This document shows, piece by piece, positions 1 to 8,527 of a DNA stretch of 64,000 nt. Every line of letters starts with the position of its first letter. The first letter of the stretch is position 1. Origin of the DNA: GCA-003244245 sp050699715 (GTDB taxonomy: Bacteria > Actinomycetota > Actinomycetes > Mycobacteriales > Pseudonocardiaceae). The notes under the pieces are model-generated. The model ran no database searches, had not been told where the DNA came from, and saw only the letters and a list, made by a program, of their open reading frames with translations. Both the position numbers and the translations under genes were made by a program. The stretch lies in assembly GCA_050699715.1 (NCBI GenBank), contig JBOHFR010000022.1, forward strand, positions 1 through 64,000, given 5' to 3'.

Positions 1-90
1 CGCTACCTCAGCGATCAGCACGCAGCGCTCCCACTGACACCTGCACGGCACCCCGGACGGCCAACGCAACAACGGCAAGGGGCCACGTGA
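1..90 (+). CDS. possible 3' end of an unidentified gene (partial)
   Basis: Frame 1 is open from the first base to a TGA at 88-90, encoding 29 residues beginning RYLSDQHAAL. A 7-bp GC-rich stem-loop follows at 92-110, which is where a gene end would be expected. The fragment is too short to recognise, and it could be a chance open frame in GC-rich DNA. Confidence 0.25.
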   Translation, partial: RYLSDQHAALPLTPARHPGRPTQQRQGAT

Positions 91-91
91 T

Positions 92-110
92 CGGCCGGTG
101 CCACCGGCCG
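92..110. terminator. GC-rich hairpin after the first stop codon
   Basis: Perfect inverted repeat CGGCCGG / CCGGCCG around a 5-base loop, directly after the TGA at 88-90. There is no T tract, so it is only a plausible terminator. Confidence 0.3.
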
Positions 111-232
111 GCTGACCGCCAATAGAATAGGACACCACGACGCAGTCGACCTCTGTCGGAACAGTCACGGCTGGCGAGCGTAGCGACGGCGCCGCCACGC
201 CATGAAGGCACCGTGGGACACCCTCCGGCGCA

Positions 233-1204
233 TCAGCCGATGTCGACGAGCACCTTGCCGGTCACGCTGGACTCCACCGCTTCGTGCGCCGGCACAATGT
301 CGTCCAGGGTGAAGCGGTGCACCGGGAGCTCGCTCAGCGCGCCGTCTTCCAGCGCGGCGGTGATCTTGCCGACGGACACCTGCAGCGCCTGCGCCGGTAC
401 GCCGTAGAGCAGCACGAACCGCAGCGTGACGTTCGCCGTCATGCACGCACGCACCGGCAAGGTCGGATCCGCGCCGGACGAGGCGTAAGAGACCACCGTG
501 GTACCCGGACCGACGAGCGCCAGATCCAGCGGGAGGTTCGCGCCCAGATTCACCTCGACCACCCGATCGACTTGAGCAGCGAAGGACCTGATCTGGTCGA
601 TCGCGTCCGGGTCCTTGTAGTTGACCACCTGCTGGGCGCCGGCCCGGGTGGCGAGCGCGGCCTGCTCCGGGCCGCTGACCGTGCTCACCACCTGGGCGCC
701 GGCCCAACGGGCCAGCTCGATCGCGAAGTGCCCGACCGCGCCCGCGCCACCCGCGACCAGGACGGTGCTGCCGCGCAGCGGACCGTCGGCGAACAGACAG
801 TGGCAGGCCGTCATCGCCGGGATGCCGAGGCTGGCGCCCAGCTCGGGTGAGACGGCTGCCGGTAACGGCACGGCCTGGTGTTCTGGGACAACGGTCCATT
901 CGGCTGCGGTGCCCCAGCGTCGGCCGGCCGCAGCGAACCACACCCACACCCGCTCCCCCAGACGGCCCTGCTCGACCCCGTGGCCGACGGCGTCGATCTC
1001 GCCGACTCCATCATGGTGTGGGATCTGGAATCCGTCGATCGGGCGTGGCACCGCGCCGCCGCGGGCCTTGACGTCGGTCGGGTTGACTCCCGACACGGCG
1101 ACCCGCACCCGCACCTCACCCGGCCCCGGCTCGGGACGCTCGACGTCGACCACCCGCAGCACATCGCGGGCTGTCCCGGTGCGGTCGTAGACGACGGCTT
1201 TCAT
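233..1204 (-). CDS. zinc-independent NADPH:quinone oxidoreductase (MDR superfamily)
   Basis: A 323-residue medium-chain dehydrogenase/reductase of the quinone-oxidoreductase type. It has an N-terminal GroES-like domain beginning MKAVVYDRTG with the VSGVNPTDVK signature, and a Rossmann domain with VLVAGGAGAVGHFAIELA for NADPH binding. Structural and catalytic zinc cysteines are absent, as expected for the QOR branch. Likely reduces quinones or enones in the cytosol; the substrate cannot be read from sequence. The ATG at 1204 is chosen because it starts the conserved domain and has GAGAGGTGA upstream; the frame stays open further upstream but that stretch has no family similarity. It stands alone, divergent from the decayed region at 1.2-2.4 kb. 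Confidence 0.85.
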   Translation of the reverse strand: MKAVVYDRTGTARDVLRVVDVERPEPGPGEVRVRVAVSGVNPTDVKARGGAVPRPIDGFQIPHHDGVGEIDAVGHGVEQGRLGERVWVWFAAAGRRWGTAAEWTVVPEHQAVPLPAAVSPELGASLGIPAMTACHCLFADGPLRGSTVLVAGGAGAVGHFAIELARWAGAQVVSTVSGPEQAALATRAGAQQVVNYKDPDAIDQIRSFAAQVDRVVEVNLGANLPLDLALVGPGTTVVSYASSGADPTLPVRACMTANVTLRFVLLYGVPAQALQVSVGKITAALEDGALSELPVHRFTLDDIVPAHEAVESSVTGKVLVDIG

Positions 1205-1505
1205 GAGGTCACCTCTCAACGTCTGACTCCCCCGCCAGAGTGGCAAGCTCGTCGAGGAATGCCAAGCCAAGCACCACAAGGGACTGACAATCACCGCCGG
1301 AGGGGCCAACAAGAGCGCTGGCAACTTCATCGCCGCCGAGCCGACTGTCAGGTGCTCACGCTGCGGCGTGAACCCGGCCCGGCGGGTGGAACCGCCCGGG
1401 GCGAGTTCGTCATCGTGGGTCGGCGAGGAGGTCCGCCTGCACCGACGACAGTTGGCGTCGCAGCGGACGTTCATTTCTCACCAACGGGAGAAAGCGGGAG
1501 AGATC
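1205..1505. other. intergenic stretch with an open but unrecognised frame
   Basis: Between the oxidoreductase start and the mosaic pseudogene. The plus-strand frame is open from 1227 onward and includes a CSRCGVNPARR stretch that could be a zinc-knuckle scrap, but no start or family is recognisable. It probably belongs to the same decayed region as the pseudogene that follows. Confidence 0.3.
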
Positions 1506-2351
1506 GTGAAGATACTCATCGTGCTGACCTCGCACGACCAACTCGGCGACACCGGTGAGAAGGCGGCGCTGACGCAGTGGTGCAAGGAGATCGCGCCCTC
1601 CGGCGAGCTGCGTCGGTGGTACGGGCACGATGATGGCCCTGGCGATCGCCGCCGCCGGACCGATCCTGGCGCCGGTCGACCAGGCGTCGGCGCCCCGGTG
1701 ACCGGACCCGGCGGTGCCCCAACGATTGACGGGCATCTCTGCGGGGTCGTGGCACGGGCCACGGCGGCCCGCGGGCGGCTGCGGCGGGTGGGATGGCCGA
1801 TCATCCAGACGGCGGTCGCGGCCGGGCTCGCCTGGTATGTCGCGCGCACCCTGCTAGGCCACCCGCAACCGTTCTTCGCCCCGGTCGCCGCCGCAGTGTG
1901 CCTGAGCGCCAGCACCGTGCTCCGCGGCCAACGCGCCGTCCAGATGATCGCCGGGGTGGCCCTCGGTATCGGCGCCGGTGTGGGCGCGCACGCCGTCGCT
2001 GACGGATCAGCGATCGCGGTGGGGCTGGCCGTCCTGGTGGCCCTCGTTGTCGCGGTGGTGCTGGCCCAGGGCTTCATCGCCCAGGGGCTGATGTTCTACA
2101 ACCAGACCGCGGCCTCCGCCATCCTGATCATCGCGACCGAGCAGACCGCGACCGGCGCCGTGGACGCGGCGGCCTGCGCGCAGCGAGCCGACCACCTCGC
2201 CGTCACGGCCGTCACCACAACGTGTGCCGCCGGACCGGCGAGCACGCCGGTCATCGCCAGCCTGGCCCATGCCTGCGCCCAGGACCTCACCCACATCGCC
2301 GACCCCGGCGGAGCCCGCGACGGATCAGCAAGCTCCCCGTCCCGGGAATGA
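1506..2351 (+). pseudogene. mosaic of DJ-1/PfpI, DUF488 and FUSC-transporter fragments in one open frame
   Basis: The frame starts with a GTG at 1506 behind a GGGAGA-type site. About 20 residues (KILIVLTSHDQLGDTG) match the N-terminus of DJ-1/PfpI amidotransferase-like proteins. It switches to a segment (WCKEIAPSGELRRWYGHD) characteristic of the DUF488 family. After a low-complexity linker comes the N-terminal membrane part of an FUSC/aromatic-acid-exporter family protein (GWPIIQTAVAAGLAWYVART through the helices to about 2140). No unit is complete: DJ-1 lacks its nucleophile elbow and the transporter lacks its C-terminal half. The open frame is probably an accident of fused remnants at high GC rather than a working three-part protein. 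Family calls for the two short pieces rest on memory of their signatures. Confidence 0.55.
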
Positions 2352-2581
2352 CGTGCCCCGCCAAGCCTCATAGACGTGCGGGAGAACCTCCGGAGGGTTA
2401 GCCCTACCTGGGGAACGGGGGACCGCTCCGCCAAATGGGGGGAGCACACCATCGATCAGGCCCGGCGCCGCTGGCAACCTCATCAACAGCCACTACCAGG
2501 GAAAAATGCTGATCCGGCTAACCACCTTCCCGTCCGGCCGGCTCGGCATGAGCCGGTGTGACAAACCGTGGCCGAAAGGCC

Positions 2582-3229
2582 ATGATTCCGATGACAACCG
2601 CCACGAGAAGCCGCCCGACCGCTGTCGCCACGAGCACCATTGCCGAGCTCCTGGCGCGCGCGAGCGACCGCGATCCGGCGGCCTGGGAAGAAATCGTGCG
2701 CCGGTATAACAATCTCGTGTCCGCGACAGTGCGGTCATTTCGACTACAAGACGCCGACGCGCTCGACGCGATCCAGACGACGTGGCTGCGACTAGCCGAG
2801 AACACCCACCGCGTGCTGTGGCCAGAACGACTGGGCGCCTGGCTGGCCACCACCGCCCGCCACGAATGCCTCCGCATCCTCCGCCACGCCAAACCCACCC
2901 AGGACCTCACCGAAACACTGGCCGACATCCTCGCCGACCCCTCACCAGGCCCAGAACAGCAAGCCATCGAGACCGACGCCGCACGAACATTATGGAACCT
3001 CGTCGAGAACTTGCCACCCCGCCAGCGGACCCTGCTGCGGGCCCTGTTCACCGACTATCCCCGCCCCTACGCCGAGGTCGCTCAGGCCGCCGGAATCCCA
3101 CCCGGCGCGATCGGACCCACCCGGGCCCGGGCCCTGCGCCAGCTCCGAGACAGACTCAACGAACGCGGGCTGGGAGGGCGGCCTGACGATCAGCCAGCGA
3201 ACTCATCCCACCACACCTCAACAACGTAA
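2582..3229 (+). CDS. ECF-type RNA polymerase sigma factor
   Basis: A 215-residue sigma-70 family protein. Region 2 (WEEIVRRYNNLVSATVRSFRLQDADALDAIQTTWLRLAEN, roughly residues 30-75) carries the core-binding and -10 recognition helices. Region 4 (LPPRQRTLLRALFTDYPRPYAEVAQAAGIPPGAIGPTRARALRQLR, roughly 140-190) is the -35 recognition helix-turn-helix. Region 3 is missing, as in ECF factors. No anti-sigma gene lies next to it. The ATG at 2582 has GAAAGG six bases upstream; an in-frame GTG at 2558 and ATG at 2591 are alternatives. It converges on the XRE regulator 27 bases downstream, so any partner is elsewhere. Confidence 0.88.
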   Translation: MIPMTTATRSRPTAVATSTIAELLARASDRDPAAWEEIVRRYNNLVSATVRSFRLQDADALDAIQTTWLRLAENTHRVLWPERLGAWLATTARHECLRILRHAKPTQDLTETLADILADPSPGPEQQAIETDAARTLWNLVENLPPRQRTLLRALFTDYPRPYAEVAQAAGIPPGAIGPTRARALRQLRDRLNERGLGGRPDDQPANSSHHTSTT

Positions 3230-3256
3230 GGCGGTGTCTCGCCGAGGGGACCCATT

Positions 3257-4747
3257 TTAGACGAGGGTAGCGCGCAGTCGGTCGCGCAGCTCGGCGACAC
3301 CGGTGCTGGTGTGCAGGGGCTCCAGCGCGGTGCTCAGCACGCGCAGCCCATCGTGTGTCCGGGGAGAGTGCACCGTGGTGACCGCGTCGAGGGCTTGGTG
3401 GCCGACGGTGACGGCGGCGTCAGCGTCCCCGGCGATCGCGTGGGCCCCGGCGAGCTCGGTGAGCCACAGTGCGCGGGGCCGGGCGTAGTCGGGGCCGATG
3501 TGGTCCACGGCGTCGCGCAGCAGCGGCACCGCCCGGTTTGCGGCGTGCGGGTCGCGCTTGGCCAGAGCCAGCTCGTAGTGGGCCGTACCCTGGCAACCGG
3601 AGACGACAGCCTCACCGATCCACGCACCCCACGATGGAGTGGTCGCCAGGGTGATGGTGCTGAAGTGCTCGACGGCCTGGCCTAATGCGCGGTCGCAGTG
3701 CGCGGCCTCCCCCTTGGCGGCGTGGGCCCGGGCTTGCTTGATCGCCAGAAGGCTGGTGGTGGCCGCGGAGACGGGGTGCGATCCAGCAGTAGCGGCGTGG
3801 GCGAGGTGGATCAGGCGCAGCGCCTCGTCGGGACGGCCCAAGTGCACGGCCTGAGTTGCCATGTCACCCAGCAGATAGACGGTGAGGTCGGTTCCGTGGG
3901 TGTGGTCGGTGTCGCGAGCGACCTCCAGCCCGATCAGCCACAGCCGCCGGGCCGCGTCATGCAGGTTGACCTCGAAACTCATCCAACCCGCCTGCATCGC
4001 CAGGCGCGCGGTGGCCAGGTACAACCGTGGCCGCACCTCGGAGGTCATCTCAGCGCCCAGCAGTGGGAGGGTGGCGCGCAGCTGCGCGACGGCGAGGTCT
4101 CGGATCGGCCCGGCTCCGGTGGCGAAGTCCTGGCTCTCGAATGCGACGGTGGTCTGTTCGATGACCTCGATATCAGCAGGCCCGACGTGGCGGGTGCCAG
4201 TGGGCTCGGCCGTAGGGAGCAGCGCGGTGAGCCGGTCAATATCCACCCCGGCCACTCCCAGAGTCAGGGCCGCGACGCGCTCGGCGAAGTCCCTGCGGTC
4301 CACCCAACTCACCACCTTCCGCCCCTCAACCCTCGCAACGCCCACGGTAGTCCCCGGATCGCCGAAACCAAGCAGAACCGGGGGGATACACAGAGCGGTA
4401 GCCACTTGGGCGACCACGGCCACGTCGCGCAACCGGCGCGCGCCACGCTCGATCCCCGAGACCCGACCTTGGTCGAGCCCGACCAGGTTGCCCAGGGTCT
4501 GCTGCGACCACCCGGTGACCGCCCGCACCCGACGGAACACCGTGGCGAAGTCATAGTCGGCCAGCGCGGCGACGATCGAGTCCTGGAAGTAAAACCCCGA
4601 TGGCAGATCTCGACGAGGGTCCGGCCCGGCCCGGCGGCAGGGATCACACCACGCCTGCCCGCGCGCTCGCACCCGGCGCAGCGCAGCCCCACACCGCGTA
4701 CAGCAACCCCGCCCACTGATCGTCACCCGCACATCCCCCCTCGTCAT
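3257..4747 (-). CDS. XRE-family transcriptional regulator with N-terminal zinc ribbon and TPR-like C-terminus
   Basis: A 496-residue protein in three parts. Residues about 10-40 hold two CxxC pairs (CTRCGAA, CDPCRRA) typical of a small zinc ribbon. Residues 55-115 are a helix-turn-helix (VRAVTGWSQQTLGNLVGLDQGRVSGIERG). The remaining 370 residues are helical and rich in alanine and histidine, resembling the TPR-like sensory region of large actinobacterial XRE regulators. The ATG at 4747 is preferred over an upstream in-frame start because GAGGTG lies about 9 bases before it and the zinc ribbon follows. It is divergent from the 81-residue gene at 5025, the same arrangement seen around 28 kb with an unrelated XRE protein. 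It probably binds the shared promoter region. Confidence 0.82.
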   Translation of the reverse strand: MTRGDVRVTISGRGCCTRCGAALRRVRARGQAWCDPCRRAGPDPRRDLPSGFYFQDSIVAALADYDFATVFRRVRAVTGWSQQTLGNLVGLDQGRVSGIERGARRLRDVAVVAQVATALCIPPVLLGFGDPGTTVGVARVEGRKVVSWVDRRDFAERVAALTLGVAGVDIDRLTALLPTAEPTGTRHVGPADIEVIEQTTVAFESQDFATGAGPIRDLAVAQLRATLPLLGAEMTSEVRPRLYLATARLAMQAGWMSFEVNLHDAARRLWLIGLEVARDTDHTHGTDLTVYLLGDMATQAVHLGRPDEALRLIHLAHAATAGSHPVSAATTSLLAIKQARAHAAKGEAAHCDRALGQAVEHFSTITLATTPSWGAWIGEAVVSGCQGTAHYELALAKRDPHAANRAVPLLRDAVDHIGPDYARPRALWLTELAGAHAIAGDADAAVTVGHQALDAVTTVHSPRTHDGLRVLSTALEPLHTSTGVAELRDRLRATLV

Positions 4748-5024
4748 CGCGCCAGCACCTCGTGCCGTCTCAGGCGTCGCTCTGGCGTGGCGCCGTTGCG
4801 CACCGTGGATGTACCACGATTCGGCCAGCCGCACCAGAGCAACCTGATCTAACGCCGTGTTACTGGCCCGCATCTCTGGCTGGTGTCCTTGTGGTGTGTC
4901 GCTGGGGCTCGTCGTGCAGTGCGTTCGGGTGTTCCTCGATGGCCGAACCCGGTGGTGTGCTCAGTGCTGAGACGGCACGGCGGCGGTGTCGGCGTCCGCG
5001 ATGACAACCTTAAGGAGAACGACC

Positions 5025-5270
5025 GTGACCACCGAGCAACCTCATCCATCTCGGCCCGACCAGGGTGACCATCCGAGCGGCCACCGCTGCAAAGAGATCC
5101 CGGCAGAATGTCAGCTGGACCAGGGTCCGGTGGATCTGACCAACCTCGTGGTGAGCAAGCGTGCCGGGACGATCGTGCTCGATCCTCAAGTCCCTGGCGG
5201 GTGCGTGATCTCCCTTGATGAGGAAGGTGCCACGACGCTGCGGAACCTGCTGACCGGGTGGCTGCGGTGA
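5025..5270 (+). CDS. small 81-residue protein, divergent partner of an XRE regulator (copy A)
   Basis: GTG start preceded by AAGGAGAAC at ideal spacing. The protein has a polar N-terminus (PDQGDHPSG) and a conserved C-terminal half (VDLTNLVVSKRAGTIVLDPQ, then GGCVISLDEEGATTLRNLL) that looks like a small beta-rich domain plus one helix. No named family is recognised. Copy B at 27719-27964 is identical at 66 of 81 positions and also sits divergent from an XRE regulator, reminiscent of the XRE/DUF397 pairs of actinomycetes. By analogy it may modulate the regulator, but that is inference. A hairpin shared with copy B follows 32 bases after the stop. Confidence 0.75.
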   Translation: MTTEQPHPSRPDQGDHPSGHRCKEIPAECQLDQGPVDLTNLVVSKRAGTIVLDPQVPGGCVISLDEEGATTLRNLLTGWLR

Positions 5271-5302
5271 ACCGGGGATAACGGCCACGCCCTCTCAGAC
5301 CA

Positions 5303-5346
5303 GCATCGGGACGGGTGCCGCCACCCAGAGCCGCCAGCCCCGATGC
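5303..5346. repeat. hairpin element shared with 27642-27687 (copy A)
   Basis: Arms GCATCGGGAC / GCCCCGATGC (one G-T pair) enclose an inner GGGTG / CACCC stem. The roughly 85-base noncoding stretch from the stop codon to 5352 differs from the copy at 27.6 kb at only five positions. Probably the transcription terminator of the small gene, or the end of a duplicated cassette. Confidence 0.65.
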
Positions 5347-5454
5347 CTTCCACCTGGCGAATACCCGCAGACATCGCCTGGAGCCTTGGTTAGTACGGCA
5401 GTTCACTATGCGATCTCGATCAGTGATCATGTGGAGGAAAACACGCGCTGCGTC

Positions 5455-7752
5455 TCAGCCAGCGAGATCCAGGATGGTCAGCGTTCCGCTGTCCAGGTTG
5501 CTCACATAGGCCGTGTAGCCATTGGGCATTATTGCGATGGTGTTCGGGCTGCCCCCGGTCGGGATGGTCGCCGTCACCTGGTTGGTCTGGGCGTCAATCA
5601 CGGAGATATTGTTGCTGCCCTCGTTGGCCACGTAGGCGAACCGTCCGTCGGGAGCCCAGGCGATGTCCCGGGGATTTTTCCCGACCGGTATGGTCGCAAC
5701 AACCTTGTTCGCCGTGGTGTCGATCTCTGTGACGGAGCCCCCATCGTAGTTCACATTAGCGACCAGGGGGCGGTCGGGGCTTACCGCGATGCTATGTGGA
5801 CTGGTCCCGACCGGTATCGTCGCGACAACGTTGAGGGTAGCGGTATCGATCACCGAAACCAGGTTGGACTCGTGATTGGCCGTGTAGGCAAAGCGGCCGT
5901 CGCGGGAGAACGCGACCCAATGCGGGTTCGGCGCGACCTTGATTTGCGCGACGACCGCGTTGGTGGCGGTGTCGATCACCGAGACGGCCGCGATGTCGTG
6001 ATTGGGAACGAAGAGTCGCTTCCCGTCCGGGGTGACCGCCGGGAGGAACGGGCGCGCCGACTGCGGGATCGTTGCGATCACCGTATTCGACGCGGTGTCG
6101 AGCACGTCGATCGCATGGATCGTCTGCTGGTCGTTGTAGACGCTGATGTACAGCCGGCGGCCGTCCGGCGCGAACGCGAGATACCGGGGCGGACCCGCCA
6201 CGATGGGGACCGTCGCGGTCACTTGGTTGATCGCGGTGTCCACCACGGTGACGACTCCCGCGTTCCCGTTAGCGACGTAGGCCTGTCGGCCGGTCGGGGA
6301 GACGACGACGAAGGTAGGAGTGTTCCCGACCGCGATGGTGGCACCGAGGGCAGGTATCGCATGCTCCGGTCCGATGGTCCCAGTCGCGGCTGGGGCTGAT
6401 GCTGGCTCGGGTGTGAGACGGGAAGGTGAGCCCGACGGCGAAGCCGTCCCGAGGAGTTTGGTGCCGGCGAACACAATGAGCACAATCAAGCCAGCCAGCG
6501 CCAACAGCGCGGCGGTAGCGATCAGCGCCGGCTCGCGGCGCCCATGGTCGGTAAGCTCGCTGGGCGGCAGCGGGTCGACCGGTGGAGGTCGCGATGCCGC
6601 CTGCGGGGCAGGGCCCGCTCCGGTCATATCTGGGACCGGAGCGGTCACAGCTGGGCCCGCTCTGGTCACTGGACGCGGTGCGCCACCCTCGTGCGTGGCG
6701 CGGGCCACCGTGGCGGCACCGAGCGCGACGGCGTATTTGGGATGCGCGTCGATCACTGTGGGGCGCCCCAGCTCGGCTGACACCATCCGGGCGACCAGCG
6801 GGATGCGCGATGATCCGCCCACCAGCAGCACGGCGCTGAGGTCCGAGGGCCGTATCTGGGCCGACTGCAGGGTCCGGGACAACGCGCCGATGGTGGACTC
6901 GATCGAGGCCCGCACCATGTCCTCAAAGTCCGACCGGGTGATGCGCACGTTGAAGTGCCGGCCGGGGAGGAAGACCGGGAGGACTGTCTCGGTGTCCACC
7001 GAGAGCGCCTCCTTGGCTAGGACACAGTCCTGCCGCAGCCGGGCGAGCGCGACGGTGGTCTGCGGGTCCCCGAGGTCAAGCTCCCGGAGCGCGCCCCTGG
7101 CGGTGTAGTCGACGTAGGACAGGATCGCGTCGTCGAAGTCGACACCACCGAGCCGTTCGATGCCCTCCGGGGTGCCGAGGATCTCGACACCGCCGGGGTG
7201 CTTGCGCAAGACGGTGGCGTCGAAGGTGCCGCCGCCCAGGTCGTACACCGCCACCGTCTGGCCATCGTCAAGTTGCCGGGACGCGGCATAGTGCGCCGCG
7301 GCGGCTTCGGGCTCAGTCACCATCCGCGGGTTCTCCAGCCCCACCAGGTGCGGTACCTCCTCGAACAGCGCGCGCCGGAAGGGACCCCAGTTGGCGGGGT
7401 GGGTCAGCACGACGCGCTCCGGTGGTTCGCCTTCGGTCTCGGTGACGCTGCGCAGGACGTCCCGCAGCAGGAAACCAAGCAGCGCGGTGACGGCATATGG
7501 CTGACCACCGAGCATCACCGGCGTCGGGTTGCCCAGCCGACGCTTGAACTCCCGGCCGACCCGCTCTGGGCTGCTCACCACCCGCAAGCTGGCGGCTTCT
7601 CCGGTGACCGCGGTGCCATCCTCCCGGAGGTACACGGCCGCGGGAATCACCACCGAGCGATCACCGAGGGTGAACATCTCCGCGCTGGTCGCGGTAGAGA
7701 GCGCGGCGGCGACGAACGTCGTACCGAGGTCGACTCCGAGACTGTAGCTCAC
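5455..7752 (-). CDS. Hsp70-like ATPase fused through a membrane segment to a seven-repeat YVTN beta-propeller
   Basis: A 765-residue protein. Residues 1-350 are an Hsp70/actin-type ATPase: DLGTT at 8-12, DLGGGTFD at 171-178 and VGGSSRIP at 311-318 are the two phosphate loops and the adenosine motif. The Hsp70 peptide-binding domain is absent. A proline-rich linker leads to one hydrophobic helix at about 409-430. Outside the membrane lie residues 470-765, seven YVTN-type repeats (for example FAYVANEGSNNISVIDAQTN), enough for a complete seven-bladed propeller. ATP-driven changes inside the cell could be coupled to binding of a wall or extracellular ligand; the role is unknown. The start is GTG at 7752 with GGGAGGC 7 bases upstream. 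It is divergent from the kinase-like gene at 8060. Confidence 0.85.
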   Translation of the reverse strand: MSYSLGVDLGTTFVAAALSTATSAEMFTLGDRSVVIPAAVYLREDGTAVTGEAASLRVVSSPERVGREFKRRLGNPTPVMLGGQPYAVTALLGFLLRDVLRSVTETEGEPPERVVLTHPANWGPFRRALFEEVPHLVGLENPRMVTEPEAAAAHYAASRQLDDGQTVAVYDLGGGTFDATVLRKHPGGVEILGTPEGIERLGGVDFDDAILSYVDYTARGALRELDLGDPQTTVALARLRQDCVLAKEALSVDTETVLPVFLPGRHFNVRITRSDFEDMVRASIESTIGALSRTLQSAQIRPSDLSAVLLVGGSSRIPLVARMVSAELGRPTVIDAHPKYAVALGAATVARATHEGGAPRPVTRAGPAVTAPVPDMTGAGPAPQAASRPPPVDPLPPSELTDHGRREPALIATAALLALAGLIVLIVFAGTKLLGTASPSGSPSRLTPEPASAPAATGTIGPEHAIPALGATIAVGNTPTFVVVSPTGRQAYVANGNAGVVTVVDTAINQVTATVPIVAGPPRYLAFAPDGRRLYISVYNDQQTIHAIDVLDTASNTVIATIPQSARPFLPAVTPDGKRLFVPNHDIAAVSVIDTATNAVVAQIKVAPNPHWVAFSRDGRFAYTANHESNLVSVIDTATLNVVATIPVGTSPHSIAVSPDRPLVANVNYDGGSVTEIDTTANKVVATIPVGKNPRDIAWAPDGRFAYVANEGSNNISVIDAQTNQVTATIPTGGSPNTIAIMPNGYTAYVSNLDSGTLTILDLAG

Positions 7753-8059
7753 GGCGCCTCCCTGGACTGGGCCACGGTGTAACGTAAAGTTACACGAGCC
7801 ATCGACAGATTACACTCATAAGATGTATTGGGAGGACATTTAAATACTTCCGGTAACTTTGAGCGAGATGGCAAGTGCTCGCAGGTGGGGTTTACCCCAC
7901 CTCGACGGTGGGGAGCACCCTCTTTCTTTCCCCCAGACTTCCGTCGAGGATGCAGAGATGGTTCTCGGGCCCGAGCCCCGCGCCGGTGATCGCCCACCTG
8001 ATCCTCCGGGCGAGGCTTGTCGCCACCAGGAAAAAGGGCAGTGCCAGGAAAGAGATCAA

Positions 8060-8527
8060 TGGGTGTGCCGCCGGCTCCTCGAACGGCAGCTGCATGACGG
8101 GGCAGCGTTACGGATCTCCGCGTTGACCCTGCGGCTGGGCCTCTTCCAGCACGACGGCCCACCCGAGCAAGCGGCATTACAAGCCTTCATCGCCGAGCTG
8201 CAGGACGAGCTGCACGCCGTGCTGGAGGAGTTGCGGGATGTCGCCGGCCAGCTTTACCCACCACTGCTGGGCGAGGCTGGCCTGGGTCCGGCGCTGCGGG
8301 AAGTGGCCGACCGGATGGGGCGGCCGGTCGTGATCCTGGAGTCAGGAGAGCGGTTCGGACTCGCGGCGGAGGGTGCCGCCTACTTCGCCGTGGCGCAGTG
8401 CCTGGCATCGCTGCCGGCCGGTGCGCCGGCAGCGGAGGTGATCCTCCGGAGGGAGACCGACGAGCTGATGCTGTCGGTCTCCCGGCCGGGCGCCAGCACG
8501 ATCACAGCGAGGATCCCATGCGAGTAG
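8060..8527 (+). CDS. truncated, degenerate NarL-type histidine kinase
   Basis: About 155 residues, starting almost directly at a HisKA_3 dimerisation helix (RRLLERQLHDGAALRISALT, with the phospho-acceptor histidine in LHDG). A vestigial ATPase region follows that lacks the N box and the glycine-rich lid. No sensor domain is encoded. An HK-like linker (APVIAHLILRARLVATRKKG) appears in a different frame just upstream at about 7980-8050, so the gene may be 5' truncated by a frameshift. The GTG at 8060 has GGAAAGAG upstream; ATG 7958 is an alternative. It overlaps the response regulator by 10 bases, so the two are translated together. Autophosphorylation seems unlikely without the missing ATP-binding motifs. 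Confidence 0.6.
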   Translation, partial: WVCRRLLERQLHDGAALRISALTLRLGLFQHDGPPEQAALQAFIAELQDELHAVLEELRDVAGQLYPPLLGEAGLGPALREVADRMGRPVVILESGERFGLAAEGAAYFAVAQCLASLPAGAPAAEVILRRETDELMLSVSRPGASTITARIPCE

